Below the pieces are notes generated by a model. The model made no database searches and had not been told where the DNA came from. It was given only the letters and a program-made list of their open reading frames with translations. The position numbers and the translations under genes were made by a program. A stretch of 41,041 nt of DNA, from the NCBI RefSeq assembly GCF_002902085.1, contig NZ_PPQR01000075.1, positions 1 to 41,041 on the forward strand, written 5' to 3'. This stretch comes from Staphylococcus simiae. Lineage in GTDB: Bacteria; Bacillota; Bacilli; Staphylococcales; Staphylococcaceae. Each line of letters begins with the position of its first letter. Position 1 is the stretch's first letter. Below, piece after piece: positions 1-12,516 of the stretch.

Positions 1-107
1 GTTTGATTAGCTCATAATACTAAATAATGTTTGTAACTTAATGTTACGTTTTTGGAATTAACGTTGACATATTGTCATTCAGTTTTCAATGTTCATTTTT
101 AAAAATA
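1..107 (-). promoter_or_regulatory. 16S pre-rRNA leader with boxA-like antitermination site
   Basis: On the minus strand this follows tRNA-Ala and runs off the left edge. It carries a boxA-like stretch (GAACATTGAAAACTGAAT, positions 77-94) and a TGACA/TGTCA hairpin (65-77). From memory this matches the leader that precedes staphylococcal 16S rRNA genes, so the cluster 5S-tRNA(8) is probably followed by a full 16S-23S-5S operon whose 16S gene begins a few tens of bases outside the window. The leader assignment is recalled knowledge; the motif and hairpin are visible. Confidence 0.7.
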
Positions 108-183
108 TGGTGGAGACTAGCGGGATCGAACCGCTGACCTCCTGCGTGCAAAGCAGGCGCTCTCCCATCTGAGCTAAGCCCCC
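108..183 (-). tRNA. tRNA-Ala (anticodon UGC)
   Basis: Complete 76-nt cloverleaf on the minus strand: acceptor starts GGGGGCT, anticodon loop TTTGCAC gives UGC, T arm GGTTCGATC, and the 3' CCA is encoded at 108-110. It is the last tRNA of the cluster before the 16S leader. Confidence 0.97.
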
Positions 184-201
184 ATAAATTATTAAAGTAA
201 G

Positions 202-275
202 TCGGGAAGACAGGATTCGAACCTGCGACCCCTTGGTCCCAAACCAAGTGCTCTACCAAGCTGAGCTACTTCCCG
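202..275 (-). tRNA. tRNA-Pro (anticodon UGG)
   Basis: Acceptor CGGGAAG pairs with CTTCCCG, anticodon loop TTTGGGA gives UGG, T arm GGTTCGAAT. The CCA is not encoded (discriminator A at 202 is followed by C, T), so it must be added after transcription. Confidence 0.97.
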
Positions 276-284
276 CTATTAAAA

Positions 285-361
285 TGGCGCGCCCGATAGG
301 AGTCGAACCCATAACCTCTTGATCCGTAGTCAAACGCTCTATCCAATTGAGCTACGGGCGC
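285..361 (-). tRNA. tRNA-Arg (anticodon ACG)
   Basis: Acceptor GCGCCCG pairs with CGGGCGC, anticodon loop CTACGGA gives ACG, which reads CGN codons after deamination of A34 to inosine in bacteria. CCA is encoded at 285-287. Confidence 0.97.
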
Positions 362-369
362 TAAAATAA

Positions 370-455
370 TGCCGAGGACCGGAATCGAACCGGTACGGTG
401 ATCTCTCACCGCAGGATTTTAAGTCCTGTGCGTCTGCCAGTTCCGCCACCCCGGC
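370..455 (-). tRNA. tRNA-Leu (anticodon UAA)
   Basis: Class II tRNA of 86 nt with a long variable arm (GGTGAGAGATCACC). Acceptor GCCGGGG, anticodon loop CTTAAAA gives UAA, the UUA codon heavily used in this AT-rich genome. CCA is not encoded. Confidence 0.96.
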
Positions 456-462
456 AAAATAA

Positions 463-537
463 TGGAGCAGAAGACGGGATTCGAACCCGCGACCCCAACC
501 TTGGCAAGGTTGTATTCTACCGCTGAACTACTTCTGC
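463..537 (-). tRNA. tRNA-Gly (anticodon GCC)
   Basis: Acceptor GCAGAAG pairs with CTTCTGC, anticodon loop TTGCCAA gives GCC, D loop contains GCGG, T arm GGTTCGAAT. CCA is encoded at 463-465. The elongator-type GG in the D loop and the TTCG T loop argue against a peptidoglycan-specialised tRNA-Gly. Confidence 0.96.
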
Positions 538-568
538 ATTATTTTGCGAATATATAAATGAATCGTAA

Positions 569-641
569 TGAGCCATAGAGGATTCGAACCTCTGACCCTC
601 TGATTAAAAGTCAGATGCTCTACCAACTGAGCTAATGGCTC
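569..641 (-). tRNA. tRNA-Lys (anticodon UUU)
   Basis: Acceptor GAGCCAT pairs with ATGGCTC, anticodon loop CTTTTAA gives UUU. CCA is not encoded. It is the cognate tRNA of the lysyl-tRNA synthetase encoded about 1 kb upstream in transcription order. Confidence 0.97.
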
Positions 642-648
642 AAAAAGA

Positions 649-724
<76 letters not shown>

Positions 725-738
725 ATATGTAATTAAAA

Positions 739-814
739 TGGTGGAGAATGACGGGTTCGAACCGCCGACCCTCTGCTTGTAAGGCAGATGCTCTCCCAGC
801 TGAGCTAATTCTCC
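739..814 (-). tRNA. tRNA-Val (anticodon UAC)
   Basis: Acceptor GGAGAAT pairs with ATTCTCC, anticodon loop CTTACAA gives UAC. CCA is encoded at 739-741. It is the first tRNA after the 5S gene, with 11 nt between the two. Confidence 0.97.
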
Positions 815-825
815 GATTAAATGTT

Positions 826-940
826 GCCTGGCAATGTCTTACTCTAGCGGAACGTAAGCCCGACTACCATCAGCGCTAAAGAGCTTAACTTCTGTGTTCG
901 GCATGGGAACAGGTGTGACCTCTTTGCCATAATCACCAGA
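826..940 (-). rRNA. rrf: 5S rRNA (solitary copy heading the tRNA cluster)
   Basis: Complete gene of about 115 nt; the RNA starts TCTGGTGATTATGGC and ends TTGCCAGGC, with the conserved CCCATGCCGAACACAGAAG loop. No 23S gene lies upstream: the preceding 600 bases are AT-rich spacer. The overlapping 47 nt of the operon-borne 5S at the right edge differ at four sites (835, 839, 859 and 872 here), so this copy has diverged. Maturation would need RNase M5, whose gene rnmV is also in the window. Confidence 0.95.
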
Positions 941-1515
941 CAAATTAACTTACTAATATATGATACATGCTACAGAAATTAGTTTCAATAGTCAATTTTA
1001 CACTTTGTAAAATCTTTATAACTTATTTTCTGTTTATGTATCTCTGTCTTATTTTGACGACTTTTATATATTACTTTAATTCATTTGAATTGTCAACACT
1101 TTTTAAGAAACGAATTAAATTAATACGTAACTGTTTCCTACTTCAAATCACTTTTAGTATTCTATCATAATACTTGAGATAAAACCATAAAATAACGAAA
1201 ATTTTATAACGTATTTTGCTACTGATTTTGGCATTTTATACTATTACTGAAATTATATATATTTGATTTTAGTTGTTTATTCATTCTACTTAATTAATCT
1301 CGTTTTCATACTAATTAAATTAAGTTTCTCTATTTTTTAGCACTGATAAATAAAAAGTGAATAATTTAAAATAAAAGTTATTTTGAAGCCAAAATTTCTG
1401 AGTAGGGACAAAACGTAAAAAATTCTATCAACAGATTTTTTATTATTATGTATAGGCTAGAGTGCGAGGTTTAAAAAATAATTATGTATCAGTCCAATTT
1501 GTGAGATAACCTAAA
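941..1515. other. AT-rich intergenic spacer between lysS and 5S
   Basis: No gene that I can support and no 23S rRNA sequence. It holds the likely promoter of the 5S-tRNA unit near its left end. Around 1408-1500 a run starting GGGACAAAA and later CTAGAGTGCGAGG weakly resembles the STAR-flank cassettes seen elsewhere in the window; if related it is very decayed. Confidence 0.5.
960..988 (-). promoter_or_regulatory. Probable SigA promoter of the 5S-tRNA cluster
   Basis: Minus-strand -35 TTGAAA (983-988), 17-nt spacer, -10 TATCAT (960-965), predicting a start about 10-15 nt before the 5S gene. An overlapping alternative is TTGACT (990-995) with TAGCAT, also at 17 nt. Its position explains how a 5S gene without a 23S gene is expressed. 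Confidence 0.6.
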
Positions 1516-1550
1516 TTAAGCACCCTCGAAAACTTAACGAGAGTGCTTAA
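1516..1550 (-). terminator. Terminator downstream of lysS
   Basis: A 13-bp stem (TTAAGCACTCTCG with CGAGGGTGCTTAA on the minus strand) and a 9-nt loop. The single imperfect pair is G-U in minus-strand RNA but C-A in plus-strand RNA, which favours minus-strand use. Only a short T-rich tail follows (ATTTAGG). Confidence 0.65.
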
Positions 1551-1559
1551 TCTTATTAT

Positions 1560-3651
<2,092 letters not shown>

Positions 3652-4127
3652 TTAATTTTCATATCTAACCACTGAGTTGTCAATTGGTACAAGCGCACTA
3701 ATCATTTTTTGAGAACGCGGTTCTACTATATTAGGAGCTATATCATTTAAAGGTATTAAAACAAATGCTCTTTCGTTCATTCTCGGATGAGGAACTATCA
3801 AATTATCTTTCTCAATGATACTGTCTCCATATAATAATATATCCACATCAAGTGTTCTTGGTCCCCAACGTTCATTTCTAACTCGATGCAATTGTTTCTC
3901 AGTGTCTAAGCAATGTTCTAATAAGTCTTCTACTGATAAAGTTGTTACTATCTCAAGACATAAATTTAAAAAGTTAGGCTGGTCTATATATCCTACTGGT
4001 GCAGTTTCATAAATAGGAGAACATTTTATAACATCAATCCCTGAAAAATGATTCAAAATATCAATCGCTTGTTGTAATTGACTTTCTCTATCTCCAACAT
4101 TACTACCTAATCCCAAATATGCAGTTA

Positions 4128-4131
<4 letters not shown>
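3652..4131 (-). CDS. folK: 6-hydroxymethyl-7,8-dihydropterin pyrophosphokinase
   Basis: Transfers pyrophosphate from ATP to 6-hydroxymethyl-dihydropterin in folate synthesis. The 159-residue protein shows the HPPK signatures: [11 protein letters not shown] at the N-terminus, [13 protein letters not shown], and the metal-binding segment [15 protein letters not shown] followed by [16 protein letters not shown]. Its ATG overlaps the folB stop as ATGA, so the two are translationally coupled. It is the last gene of folP-folB-folK, which together make dihydropteroate from dihydroneopterin and p-aminobenzoate. Confidence 0.97.
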
Positions 4132-5328
<1,197 letters not shown>

Positions 5329-5534
5329 CTAATTATCAATAAAGTCTAAGTTAAATTCACTACTATATATTATCATTCTATCAACTTACATTTCACTACT
5401 ATATTCTAAAAATCTCTTGTATTCTCTTTATTATTGTGTAATTAAATTTCAACTTATTAACATGTTAAGCCAACTAATGACTTGTAACGATTATAAAAAA
5501 TTAAACATCATTAACGATACAAACAATAGGAGGA

Positions 5535-5690
5535 GGGGACAAAAATAAATATTCTATAAAATTTATGCCGTAATCCCACTCTAGCGAGACTGACTAGGTT
5601 TTTAAAATGCTGATTTATCAACATTTTGAAAACTAGACAGTTACTGCCCAATGCATCATTTTAAGTTTAAAATAATTTTTATCTCAGACT
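5535..5690. repeat. STAR-flank-like dispersed repeat, copy 1 (no STAR motif inside)
   Basis: Begins GGGGACAAAAATAAAT, has GAGACTGACTAGG (5586-5598), a hairpin AAAATGCTGA/TCAACATTTT, then CAGTTACTGCCCAATG (5638-5653), and ends ATCTCAGACT. It aligns along its whole length with 30365-30517 and partly with 20612-20770 and 33681-33889. From memory it resembles the sequences that flank STAR elements in S. aureus intergenic regions. The remainder of this folP-cysK gap (5275-5534) is plain AT-rich DNA in which I see nothing else. Confidence 0.7.
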
Positions 5691-5704
5691 TACTCATAAG
5701 ATAC

Positions 5705-5741
5705 AAAAATAAAGACCGAAACATCTTAATATGTTTCAGCC
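5705..5741 (-). terminator. Terminator of cysK
   Basis: Minus-strand stem GGCTGAAACAT / ATGTTTCGGTC (11 pairs, two of them G-U) with a 6-nt loop, followed by TTTATTTTTG. It lies 30 nt past the cysK stop codon. Confidence 0.8.
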
Positions 5742-5770
5742 TTATTATTACACTCTATATAGTAGTTATA

Positions 5771-6703
5771 TTAGTCATCAAATGAATATAAAGGTGTAGA
5801 TAAGTAACGTTCACCATTACTTGGTAATACCGTTACGACCGTCTTACCTTTACCTAATTCTTTTGCTTTTTCAATTGCAGCATAAATTGCAGCACCTGAT
5901 GAAATACCTGCTAAAATACCTTCTTCTTTAGCAACACGTCGTGCCATTTCCATAGCTGTTTCATTACCAACTTTAATAATACTATCATACACTTCTGTAT
6001 TCAAAGTACCCGGAATAAATCCAGCTCCTAAACCTTGTAATTTGTGTGGTCCAGGATTTCCTCCACTTAATACTGGAGAATCCTCTGGTTCTATAGCCAC
6101 TACTTCAATATTCGGATATTCTTTTTTCAATACTTTACCAACACCTGATAACGTCCCACCAGTACCAACACCAGCTAAGAATGCATCAATACTTCTACCT
6201 TCGAATTGATCTACTAATTCTGGACCAGTAGTTAACTCATGAACTTCTGGGTTGGCTGGATTTTCAAATTGTTGTGGCTCAAAGTAGCCATGTTCTTCTT
6301 TAAGTTCTTTAGCTTTTTTAATAGCACCTTTCATCGCTTCTGTTCCAGGAGTTAATACTAATTCAGCTCCATATGCTTTTAGTAAGTTACGACGTTCTTG
6401 GCTCATTGTTTCTGGCATTGTAAATACTGCTTTATAACCTTTAGCAGCACAAACAAATGCTAAACCTATACCAGTATTACCACTTGTTGGTTCTACAATT
6501 GTGTCTCCAGGTTTAATTTTCCCTTCACGCTCAGCTTTTTCAATCATAGCTAAAGCAATTCTATCTTTTACAGAACCACCTGGATTTTGATACTCTAATT
6601 TAACATAAACGTCAGCTGCATTGTCATCTACTACATTTCTTAATTTGACTACCGGTGTATTACCGATAATTTGAGTAATATTGTCTACTGGTTTTTGCGC
6701 CAT
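5771..6703 (-). CDS. cysK: Cysteine synthase (O-acetylserine sulfhydrylase)
   Basis: Makes L-cysteine from O-acetylserine and sulfide using PLP. The 310-residue protein has the PLP lysine in GGSVKDR (K46), the substrate loop PTSGNTG (72-78), the PLP phosphate loop [10 protein letters not shown] and SSGAA near the C-terminus. The start at 6703 (MAQKPVDN) has AAAGGAG 8 nt upstream; the alternative GTG three codons earlier overlaps that site. Transcribed alone. The cystathionine beta-synthase-type C-terminal domain is absent, so this is the plain synthase. Confidence 0.96.
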   Translation of the reverse strand: MAQKPVDNITQIIGNTPVVKLRNVVDDNAADVYVKLEYQNPGGSVKDRIALAMIEKAEREGKIKPGDTIVEPTSGNTGIGLAFVCAAKGYKAVFTMPETMSQERRNLLKAYGAELVLTPGTEAMKGAIKKAKELKEEHGYFEPQQFENPANPEVHELTTGPELVDQFEGRSIDAFLAGVGTGGTLSGVGKVLKKEYPNIEVVAIEPEDSPVLSGGNPGPHKLQGLGAGFIPGTLNTEVYDSIIKVGNETAMEMARRVAKEEGILAGISSGAAIYAAIEKAKELGKGKTVVTVLPSNGERYLSTPLYSFDD

Positions 6704-6880
6704 TATAAACACTCCTTTTATTCTATAATCAAAATCTTAGTTTCTTTATCGGATATAATTTATATTTTATCAAACTCTATTAAAAAATGAAACTAAAAGT
6801 ATCATAATATCTTTGCTACGCTTGTCCATTTCACAAAACAGCTAAAATTAAACATTTAACGCTAATACTTTATGCAATAT

Positions 6881-7762
6881 CTAGGCTAATGTTTGTAATA
6901 ATTCATTCAATTCTTCTTCTGAATATTGATATTTATTGCCACAGAAATGACATACTGCTTCTGCACCATGATCTTCATCAATCATGCTTTGAATTTCTGC
7001 TTCTCCTAAACCTTTAATTGCATTCAAAAATTTCTCATGGCTACAATTACATTCAAATTGAACAGGCATTTTTTCCAAAATTTGAACGTTATCTTCACCT
7101 AAAATTTCATTTAAAATGCCTTCTGGTGTTAAACCTTGATCGATTAATTTAGAAACTGGCGTCATATTATTAATCGCTGTTTCTAATTTAGTGACTGTTT
7201 CTTCTTTAGCCCCTGGCATCACTTGAATAATAAAACCACCTGCAGCTTTAATCGTGTTGTCTGGATTAACTAAAACACCTAAACCAACAGATGATGGCGT
7301 TTGTTCACTAGTTGCATAATAGTAAGTAAAATCTTCTCCTAATTCTCCAGAAACAATCGGACTAGCTCCTGAAAAATAATCTTTCATTCCTACATCTTTA
7401 ACAACCATTATTGATCCATCTGTACCAACAGCACGTCTAACATCTAATTTTCCTTGTTCGTTTAATGGGAAATGTGTTTGAGGATGATCAACATATGCTC
7501 TAACTTCACCTTTGGCATTGGCATCTGCAATAATTTTGCCTATTGGTCCATGCCCATCTACCGTTACTGTCAATTTCTGGTCACCTTTTAACATCGCACC
7601 CATCATGGCAGTCGCTGTCATTGTTCTTCCCATTGCTGCAGAGGCAGTGGGCCATGTGTAATGTCTAGTTTGTGCTTCTTGTACTGTTTCAGTTGTTAAT
7701 ACACCATACGCTCTAACTTCTCCATTAAAAGCTAATGCTTTTACAATATAATCATGTGTCAT
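6881..7762 (-). CDS. hslO: Redox-regulated chaperone Hsp33
   Basis: Cytoplasmic holdase chaperone switched on by oxidation. The 293-residue protein has the N-terminal substrate-binding fold ([29 protein letters not shown]) and the C-terminal zinc redox switch with C238-x-C240 and C271-x2-C274, the four-cysteine signature of the family. AGAGGAG lies upstream of the ATG. It stands between ftsH and cysK, separated from ftsH by 333 nt carrying a terminator and a large hairpin. In Bacillus and Staphylococcus hslO and cysK are neighbours; whether they share a transcript cannot be seen here. Confidence 0.97.
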   Translation of the reverse strand: MTHDYIVKALAFNGEVRAYGVLTTETVQEAQTRHYTWPTASAAMGRTMTATAMMGAMLKGDQKLTVTVDGHGPIGKIIADANAKGEVRAYVDHPQTHFPLNEQGKLDVRRAVGTDGSIMVVKDVGMKDYFSGASPIVSGELGEDFTYYYATSEQTPSSVGLGVLVNPDNTIKAAGGFIIQVMPGAKEETVTKLETAINNMTPVSKLIDQGLTPEGILNEILGEDNVQILEKMPVQFECNCSHEKFLNAIKGLGEAEIQSMIDEDHGAEAVCHFCGNKYQYSEEELNELLQTLA

Positions 7763-7960
7763 AATTTAATCTCCTCTTTATATCTACTCTGTTAATTTTG
7801 TTAAAAATGAGTTGTTTTTTCAATTGTATTTATTCTACACCGATATTTATAAATTATGAAGCAACTTGTTTATATACGTAATAATGAGTCAATTCAATAC
7901 CATTGTATATTATTTTTTATTTTAGTCATTGCAACTTATATTCAATCAGTCGTAAAAAAT

Positions 7961-8030
7961 GGCTCATTGTCGAATTCGGTTGATAAGATAACTTACAAAT
8001 TATCTTACTAACCGAATTTATTATAGAGCC
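7961..8030. repeat. Large inverted repeat between ftsH and hslO
   Basis: A 19-bp stem (7973-7991 with 8000-8018) with one 2-nt mismatch and an 8-nt loop, enclosed by a second pairing GGCTC/GAGCC (7961-7965 with 8026-8030). On the minus strand it is followed by ATTTTTTACG, so it could be a second terminator after ftsH. The rest of the 7763-8095 gap is AT-rich and shows nothing else I can name apart from the terminator next to it. Confidence 0.7.
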
Positions 8031-8048
8031 GAAAAATAGAGAACCAAA

Positions 8049-8084
8049 AAGCTCTCCATAGCCATTTATGACTACGAAGAGCTT
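8049..8084 (-). terminator. Terminator of ftsH
   Basis: Minus-strand hairpin AAGCTCTTCGTAG / CTATGGAGAGCTT (11 of 13 positions pair) followed by TTTTTGG, 11 nt past the ftsH stop codon. Confidence 0.8.
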
Positions 8085-8095
8085 GAATATATTTC

Positions 8096-10201
8096 TTATT
8101 TATTATCTGGATTATTTGGATCGTAAGGTTTTTCAATATTTGGTGCTTGCTCATGTGCTGTATCTTCTGAAGGATGTTCTTTGTCTGCTTGTTTTTGTTC
8201 TTGCTGTCTATCCTTCTCTATATCTTTTTCTTCCTTGCGATCTTCTTCTTCTTCAAGATGTCCCTCTTTGAGTTGTTCTTTACGAATATCATCATATGAT
8301 TTACCGTATTTACCATCATTAAACTCTGAGTCTTCATCTTTAACAACTTTAGCTGCATCATAATCAACTTCTGGTAGTTTACCTTCATGGAATAAAGATT
8401 GAATTTGTTCAGCAACTAATGTTTCTTCAGTTAATAATGTTTCTGCAATTAAAATGAGTTGTTCTTTATGTTCTAATAAAATTTGCTTACAACGTTCATA
8501 TTGTTCTTTAACAATACGTTGAACTTCTTTATCAATTTCATAAGCAATTTGACCAGAATAATTTGGCTCGCCTTGCATGTCTTTACCTAAGAATACTTGG
8601 CTATTACTATGTCCAAATTGAAGAGGTCCAAGTTTTTTACTCATACCATATTCTGTAACCATTGAGCGCGCAATTTGTGTTGCACGTTCGAAGTCATTCG
8701 AAGCACCTGTCGATACTTCATTAAAGTTAATATCTTCAGACACTCGACCACCAAGCAAACCACAAATTTTATCAAGTAATTCTTGTTCAGTCATTAAGAA
8801 ACGATCTTGTTTAGGTAACATCATAGCATAACCGCCTGCTTGTCCACGTGGTACGATAGTAACTTTATGGACAACTTCTGCTTCATCCAATACCATACCA
8901 ATAATCGTATGACCCGCTTCATGGTGTGCAACAATATTACGTTCTTTCTTAGAAATGACACGAGATTTTTTAGCTGGACCTGCAATAACTCTATCAGTTG
9001 CTTCTTCAATATCTCTCATATCAATTTTCTTCTTACCTTCACGCACTGCAATTAATGATGCTTCGTTTAATAAGTTTTCTAAATCTGCCCCTGAAAAACC
9101 AGGTGTACGTTGAGAGATAGCTTTTAAATCTACCGTTTCATCAAGTGGTTTATTTCTAGCATGTACATGTAAGATTGCTTCACGTCCTTTAACATCTGGG
9201 CGACCAACTTGAATTTGTCTATCAAAACGACCAGGACGTAATAATGCTGGATCTAAAATATCAGGACGGTTAGTTGCAGCAATCATAATGATACCTTCGT
9301 TTTCACCGAAACCATCCATTTCAACTAGTAATTGGTTTAAAGTTTGTTCACGCTCATCGTGACCGCCACCAACACCAGCACCACGTTGACGACCTACAGC
9401 ATCAATTTCATCTATAAATATGATACATGGTGCATTTTTCTTAGCATTTTCAAATAAATCACGAACACGGCTCGCACCAACACCTACAAACATCTCAACA
9501 AAGTCTGAACCACTAATTGAGAAGAATGGTGCACCTGCTTCACCAGCTACTGCACGTGCTAATAATGTTTTACCTGTACCTGGAGGTCCTACTAATAGAA
9601 CACCTTTAGGAATACGTGATCCCATTTCTTTAAATTTCTTATTATCTTTTAAGAAGTCTACGATTTCTATCAATTCTTGTTTTTCTTCATCTGCACCAGC
9701 AACATCAGAAAAACGAACTCGACGTTTGTTATTATCGTACATTTTAGCTTTGGATTTACCAAAGTTCATCATACGACCGCCACTACCGCCACCTTGGGCT
9801 TGGCTAAGGAAGAAAATAAATAATAATGCAATGATTACTACTGGTATCAATGTAGTCAGTATATTAACAAAGACACTTTGTTTTTCTTCTTCTTTAACTG
9901 TAAGTTTTAAGCCATCTTGTTTCTTGGCTGTATCAGTAATTTTTTGCAATTCTTTCTCGTTATTATAAAGAATTGTTGATGAATATTCTTCATCACCTTT
10001 TGTTTTACCACTTACCATATATACATTTTGCTCTGGTTGGATTTCTAAAGTTTTCAAGTCACCTTTATCCAACTTCTCAGTAAATTGATTATATGTAAGC
10101 TGTTTCGGCATATTTCCATTACCGTTCAAATATGAAAATAGACCAAAAATAATTACGCCTATTATTACGATAACTAGCACATTGCGAAAAGCTTTCTGCA
10201 T
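8096..10201 (-). CDS. ftsH: ATP-dependent zinc metalloprotease FtsH
   Basis: Membrane-anchored AAA+ protease that degrades misfolded membrane proteins and some regulators. The 701-residue protein has two membrane segments (about 7-24 and 111-132), Walker A GPPGTGKT (205-212), Walker B IIFIDE (260-265), the second region of homology (AATNRPD through GRFDRQ, about 308-329) and the zinc motif HEAGH (427-431). The last 60 or so residues form a highly charged Glu/Lys-rich tail of low complexity. GGAGG lies 9 nt before the ATG. It follows tilS-hpt, the conserved Bacillus order, but 260 nt of spacer suggests its own promoter. Confidence 0.98.
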   Translation of the reverse strand: MQKAFRNVLVIVIIGVIIFGLFSYLNGNGNMPKQLTYNQFTEKLDKGDLKTLEIQPEQNVYMVSGKTKGDEEYSSTILYNNEKELQKITDTAKKQDGLKLTVKEEEKQSVFVNILTTLIPVVIIALLFIFFLSQAQGGGSGGRMMNFGKSKAKMYDNNKRRVRFSDVAGADEEKQELIEIVDFLKDNKKFKEMGSRIPKGVLLVGPPGTGKTLLARAVAGEAGAPFFSISGSDFVEMFVGVGASRVRDLFENAKKNAPCIIFIDEIDAVGRQRGAGVGGGHDEREQTLNQLLVEMDGFGENEGIIMIAATNRPDILDPALLRPGRFDRQIQVGRPDVKGREAILHVHARNKPLDETVDLKAISQRTPGFSGADLENLLNEASLIAVREGKKKIDMRDIEEATDRVIAGPAKKSRVISKKERNIVAHHEAGHTIIGMVLDEAEVVHKVTIVPRGQAGGYAMMLPKQDRFLMTEQELLDKICGLLGGRVSEDINFNEVSTGASNDFERATQIARSMVTEYGMSKKLGPLQFGHSNSQVFLGKDMQGEPNYSGQIAYEIDKEVQRIVKEQYERCKQILLEHKEQLILIAETLLTEETLVAEQIQSLFHEGKLPEVDYDAAKVVKDEDSEFNDGKYGKSYDDIRKEQLKEGHLEEEEDRKEEKDIEKDRQQEQKQADKEHPSEDTAHEQAPNIEKPYDPNNPDNK

Positions 10202-10456
10202 GCGTCATTTCCTCCTACTTCCCATAATAAAACTAACAAGAATTGTAACACATTACATATTTTATTAGCTAGTAATTGACTTTAAATCCGTTACTTCTAT
10301 TTCTATATAGTATATGTACAATCTGTATGTGTTTAAGAGATATTTTAGTATTTAACTTGTTTAAAATTTATTATATATGAAATACATTTTTCATATTACG
10401 AGTCTACACTATTCTTAGCAAAAGTCATAGTAATATTACTTCACCTTGATGTAGAA

Positions 10457-10996
10457 TTATTTAGTGTATACTTCAGGTTTCATAGTTCCAATATAAGGTA
10501 AGTTTCGATATAACTCTTTATAATCTAAACCATAGCCCACAACAAATTCATCGGGAATCTTTTTACCAACATATTTCGCTTCAATATCTGCTTTACGACG
10601 GTTTGGTTTATCTAATAATGTTACGATTTCTAAAGAATTAACCTTTCTAGATTGTAATAGTTCAGTTATTGATTTAAGTGTAGTGCCTGTTTCCAATATA
10701 TCTTCAATAATCAATACATCTTTATTTTCAATTGATGATCCTAAATCTTTAATGATTTGAACTTCACCAGTTGATTCAGTTCCACCATGATAGCTAGATA
10801 CGTCCATAAAATCGATTGATAAATGTGTATCAATTCTTTTAATCAAATCTGACATAAACATTGCTGAACCTTTTAGGATACCAACGCATACTAATGGCTT
10901 ATCTTGGTAATCTTTTGTTAGTTGCTCACCTAATGATTTACAAATACTTTGAATTTCTTCTTCCGTTAATAAAACTTCTTTTAAATCCTTATGCAT
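10457..10996 (-). CDS. hpt: Hypoxanthine-guanine phosphoribosyltransferase
   Basis: Salvages hypoxanthine and guanine to IMP and GMP with PRPP. The 179-residue protein carries the PRPP-binding motif VLIIEDILETGTTL (about 94-107), the flexible-loop SSYHGGTESTGEV and the base-binding KPEV end. I start at MHKDLKEVLL (10996), the S. aureus-like start, 4 nt after the tilS stop; in-frame ATGs further upstream (MNSTM, MEM, MKK) lie inside tilS. The GGAG is 12 nt away, which is long, so MNST remains possible. In Bacillus this gene is co-transcribed with tilS. Confidence 0.95.
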   Translation of the reverse strand: MHKDLKEVLLTEEEIQSICKSLGEQLTKDYQDKPLVCVGILKGSAMFMSDLIKRIDTHLSIDFMDVSSYHGGTESTGEVQIIKDLGSSIENKDVLIIEDILETGTTLKSITELLQSRKVNSLEIVTLLDKPNRRKADIEAKYVGKKIPDEFVVGYGLDYKELYRNLPYIGTMKPEVYTK

Positions 10997-11000
10997 AGTA

Positions 11001-12299
11001 CTATTCATCTCCATCTTTTTCACTAATTGAAATCCATTGTGTTAAATCGTTCATAATATATAAATCACCTACTGCAATAATAGTACCGTCACTACTTATT
11101 AAAATAGGAAGTTGATCACGCACAGTTTGATTGACCTTCATATCAATTAACAATCTACTCACTTTTTTGTGATTATACTGTCCATTAAGTTGAAATTTAT
11201 CTCCATTTTGTCTTGTTCTGACAACAATAGGGTACAAATATTGTGGTAAACCAACATTAATTTCTACAACATAATTATTAAAATGATATAAACCTGGCTG
11301 TTGAATTAATAGCTCCTTATCATAATGAGGGTATTTATTTTTTGCCATTATTATTAATTTACCATATGAAATTTGAATAATCCATTTTTCTGTAATATTA
11401 ATATTGAATTGTGCTTGGCTACTTTCAAATTGATTAAACCAATCTTCATAAGTCTTTTCACTGATACTAGCTTCTAAATTTATGTCCGACAATAATTGAT
11501 CAAAAATAGCTACTTTAATATAGAATTCTAAACTATTAAATGCCACTCTTGGTATTTCAATCATACTTTGATGATGATCCATATGAACATTGTCTTCGAT
11601 ATAACGAATAGCGTCTTGCTGCAATCTTTCAAACTGCATATCATGCCATATTTTTAATTTTAACAACTGTTCAGTTTGTAATTGAGAATTTTGATTAATC
11701 GCTGGAATAATTCGATTACGAATATCATTTCTTATGTATTTATTATTGCCATTCGATTGATCTTCAAAAAATGTTACACCATATTGTTTCTGGTAATGTT
11801 GTATCATTTTCTTAGTACTGTTTAATAATGGCCGAACGATTTTGTAATGCTCCCTACTGGTTATTTCTGGTATACCTAATCTATTACGCGTACTTTTGCC
11901 ACTATAAAGACGATACATTATTGTCTCCAATTGGTCATCTTGATGATGGGCAGTTAATAAAATGTCAGCATTCAGGTACTTCATCATTTGATCAAACCAT
12001 TCATAGCGTTGTTGTCTTGCCTCATTTTGTATACTTTTATTTTCTTCAGTTAGGTAAGTTAAATTCAAATGTTTAATAAAACAATCTATATTATGACCTT
12101 CACAATATTTTTTTAAGAATTGTTCTTCCTCACTAGATTGTTCTCTTAACCCATGATTAACATGAAGACAAGTTATTTTATGATAACTATGTTGATAGTG
12201 ATGTAGTAAATCATGTAATAAGCACATACTATCTATCCCTGTAGATACAGCAATGACTATATGATGGTTAGGTTGCCAATATTGTGTATTGATTTTCAT
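11001..12299 (-). CDS. tilS: tRNA(Ile)-lysidine synthetase
   Basis: Converts C34 of tRNA-Ile(CAU) to lysidine so that it reads AUA. The 432-residue protein has the N-terminal PP-loop ATPase, here VSTGIDSMCLLHDLL instead of the common SGGxDS, then LHVNHGLREQS, LTAHHQDDQLETIMYRL and IRNDIRNRIIP; the C-terminal part has the TilS domain with RTRQNGDKFQLNG. S. aureus, as I remember it, also has STGIDS, so the changed motif is a lineage trait. The sequence is diverged in its middle third, as usual for the family. Essential, and directly upstream of hpt. Confidence 0.95.
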   Translation of the reverse strand: MKINTQYWQPNHHIVIAVSTGIDSMCLLHDLLHHYQHSYHKITCLHVNHGLREQSSEEEQFLKKYCEGHNIDCFIKHLNLTYLTEENKSIQNEARQQRYEWFDQMMKYLNADILLTAHHQDDQLETIMYRLYSGKSTRNRLGIPEITSREHYKIVRPLLNSTKKMIQHYQKQYGVTFFEDQSNGNNKYIRNDIRNRIIPAINQNSQLQTEQLLKLKIWHDMQFERLQQDAIRYIEDNVHMDHHQSMIEIPRVAFNSLEFYIKVAIFDQLLSDINLEASISEKTYEDWFNQFESSQAQFNINITEKWIIQISYGKLIIMAKNKYPHYDKELLIQQPGLYHFNNYVVEINVGLPQYLYPIVVRTRQNGDKFQLNGQYNHKKVSRLLIDMKVNQTVRDQLPILISSDGTIIAVGDLYIMNDLTQWISISEKDGDE

Positions 12300-12400
12300 G
12301 TCATCACCTCCAAATCTTCTATCAAAATTTAATTGTTTTTCAGGCTAAAACTTTATAAAGCGGCTCACCTAAAATACAAGTCATCATAAATTTATAACAA

Positions 12401-12435
12401 ATAAAATAGACTGCTCCTTATATAAGAAACAGTCT
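12401..12435 (-). terminator. Terminator downstream of yabR
   Basis: Minus-strand hairpin AGACTGTTTCTTAT / ATAAGGAGCAGTCT, 14 positions with two G-U pairs that are valid only in minus-strand RNA, followed by ATTTTATTTG. It ends the pth-to-yabR gene run. Confidence 0.75.
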
Positions 12436-12516
12436 AAGTTTATTTAATGACAACTACTTATATAGCAGTACTTACTTAAAATCATTTCTTAATGAAACAG
12501 TCTTCATTTATTTATA

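Noticed and set aside
967..1170. Plus-strand open frame of 67 codons next to the 5S gene
   Set aside because: It lies in AT-rich spacer across the antisense of the 5S promoter, has a Phe/Leu/Ile-rich random composition and no ribosome site.
941..1515. Degraded 23S rRNA gene upstream of the solitary 5S
   Set aside because: The interval is AT-rich spacer without any recognisable conserved 23S segment, and a promoter lies directly before the 5S gene.
9420..9968. Long plus-strand frame of 182 codons opposite ftsH
   Set aside because: It is a mirror of the conserved AAA+ codons of ftsH, whose identity is certain; no promoter or ribosome site on the plus strand.
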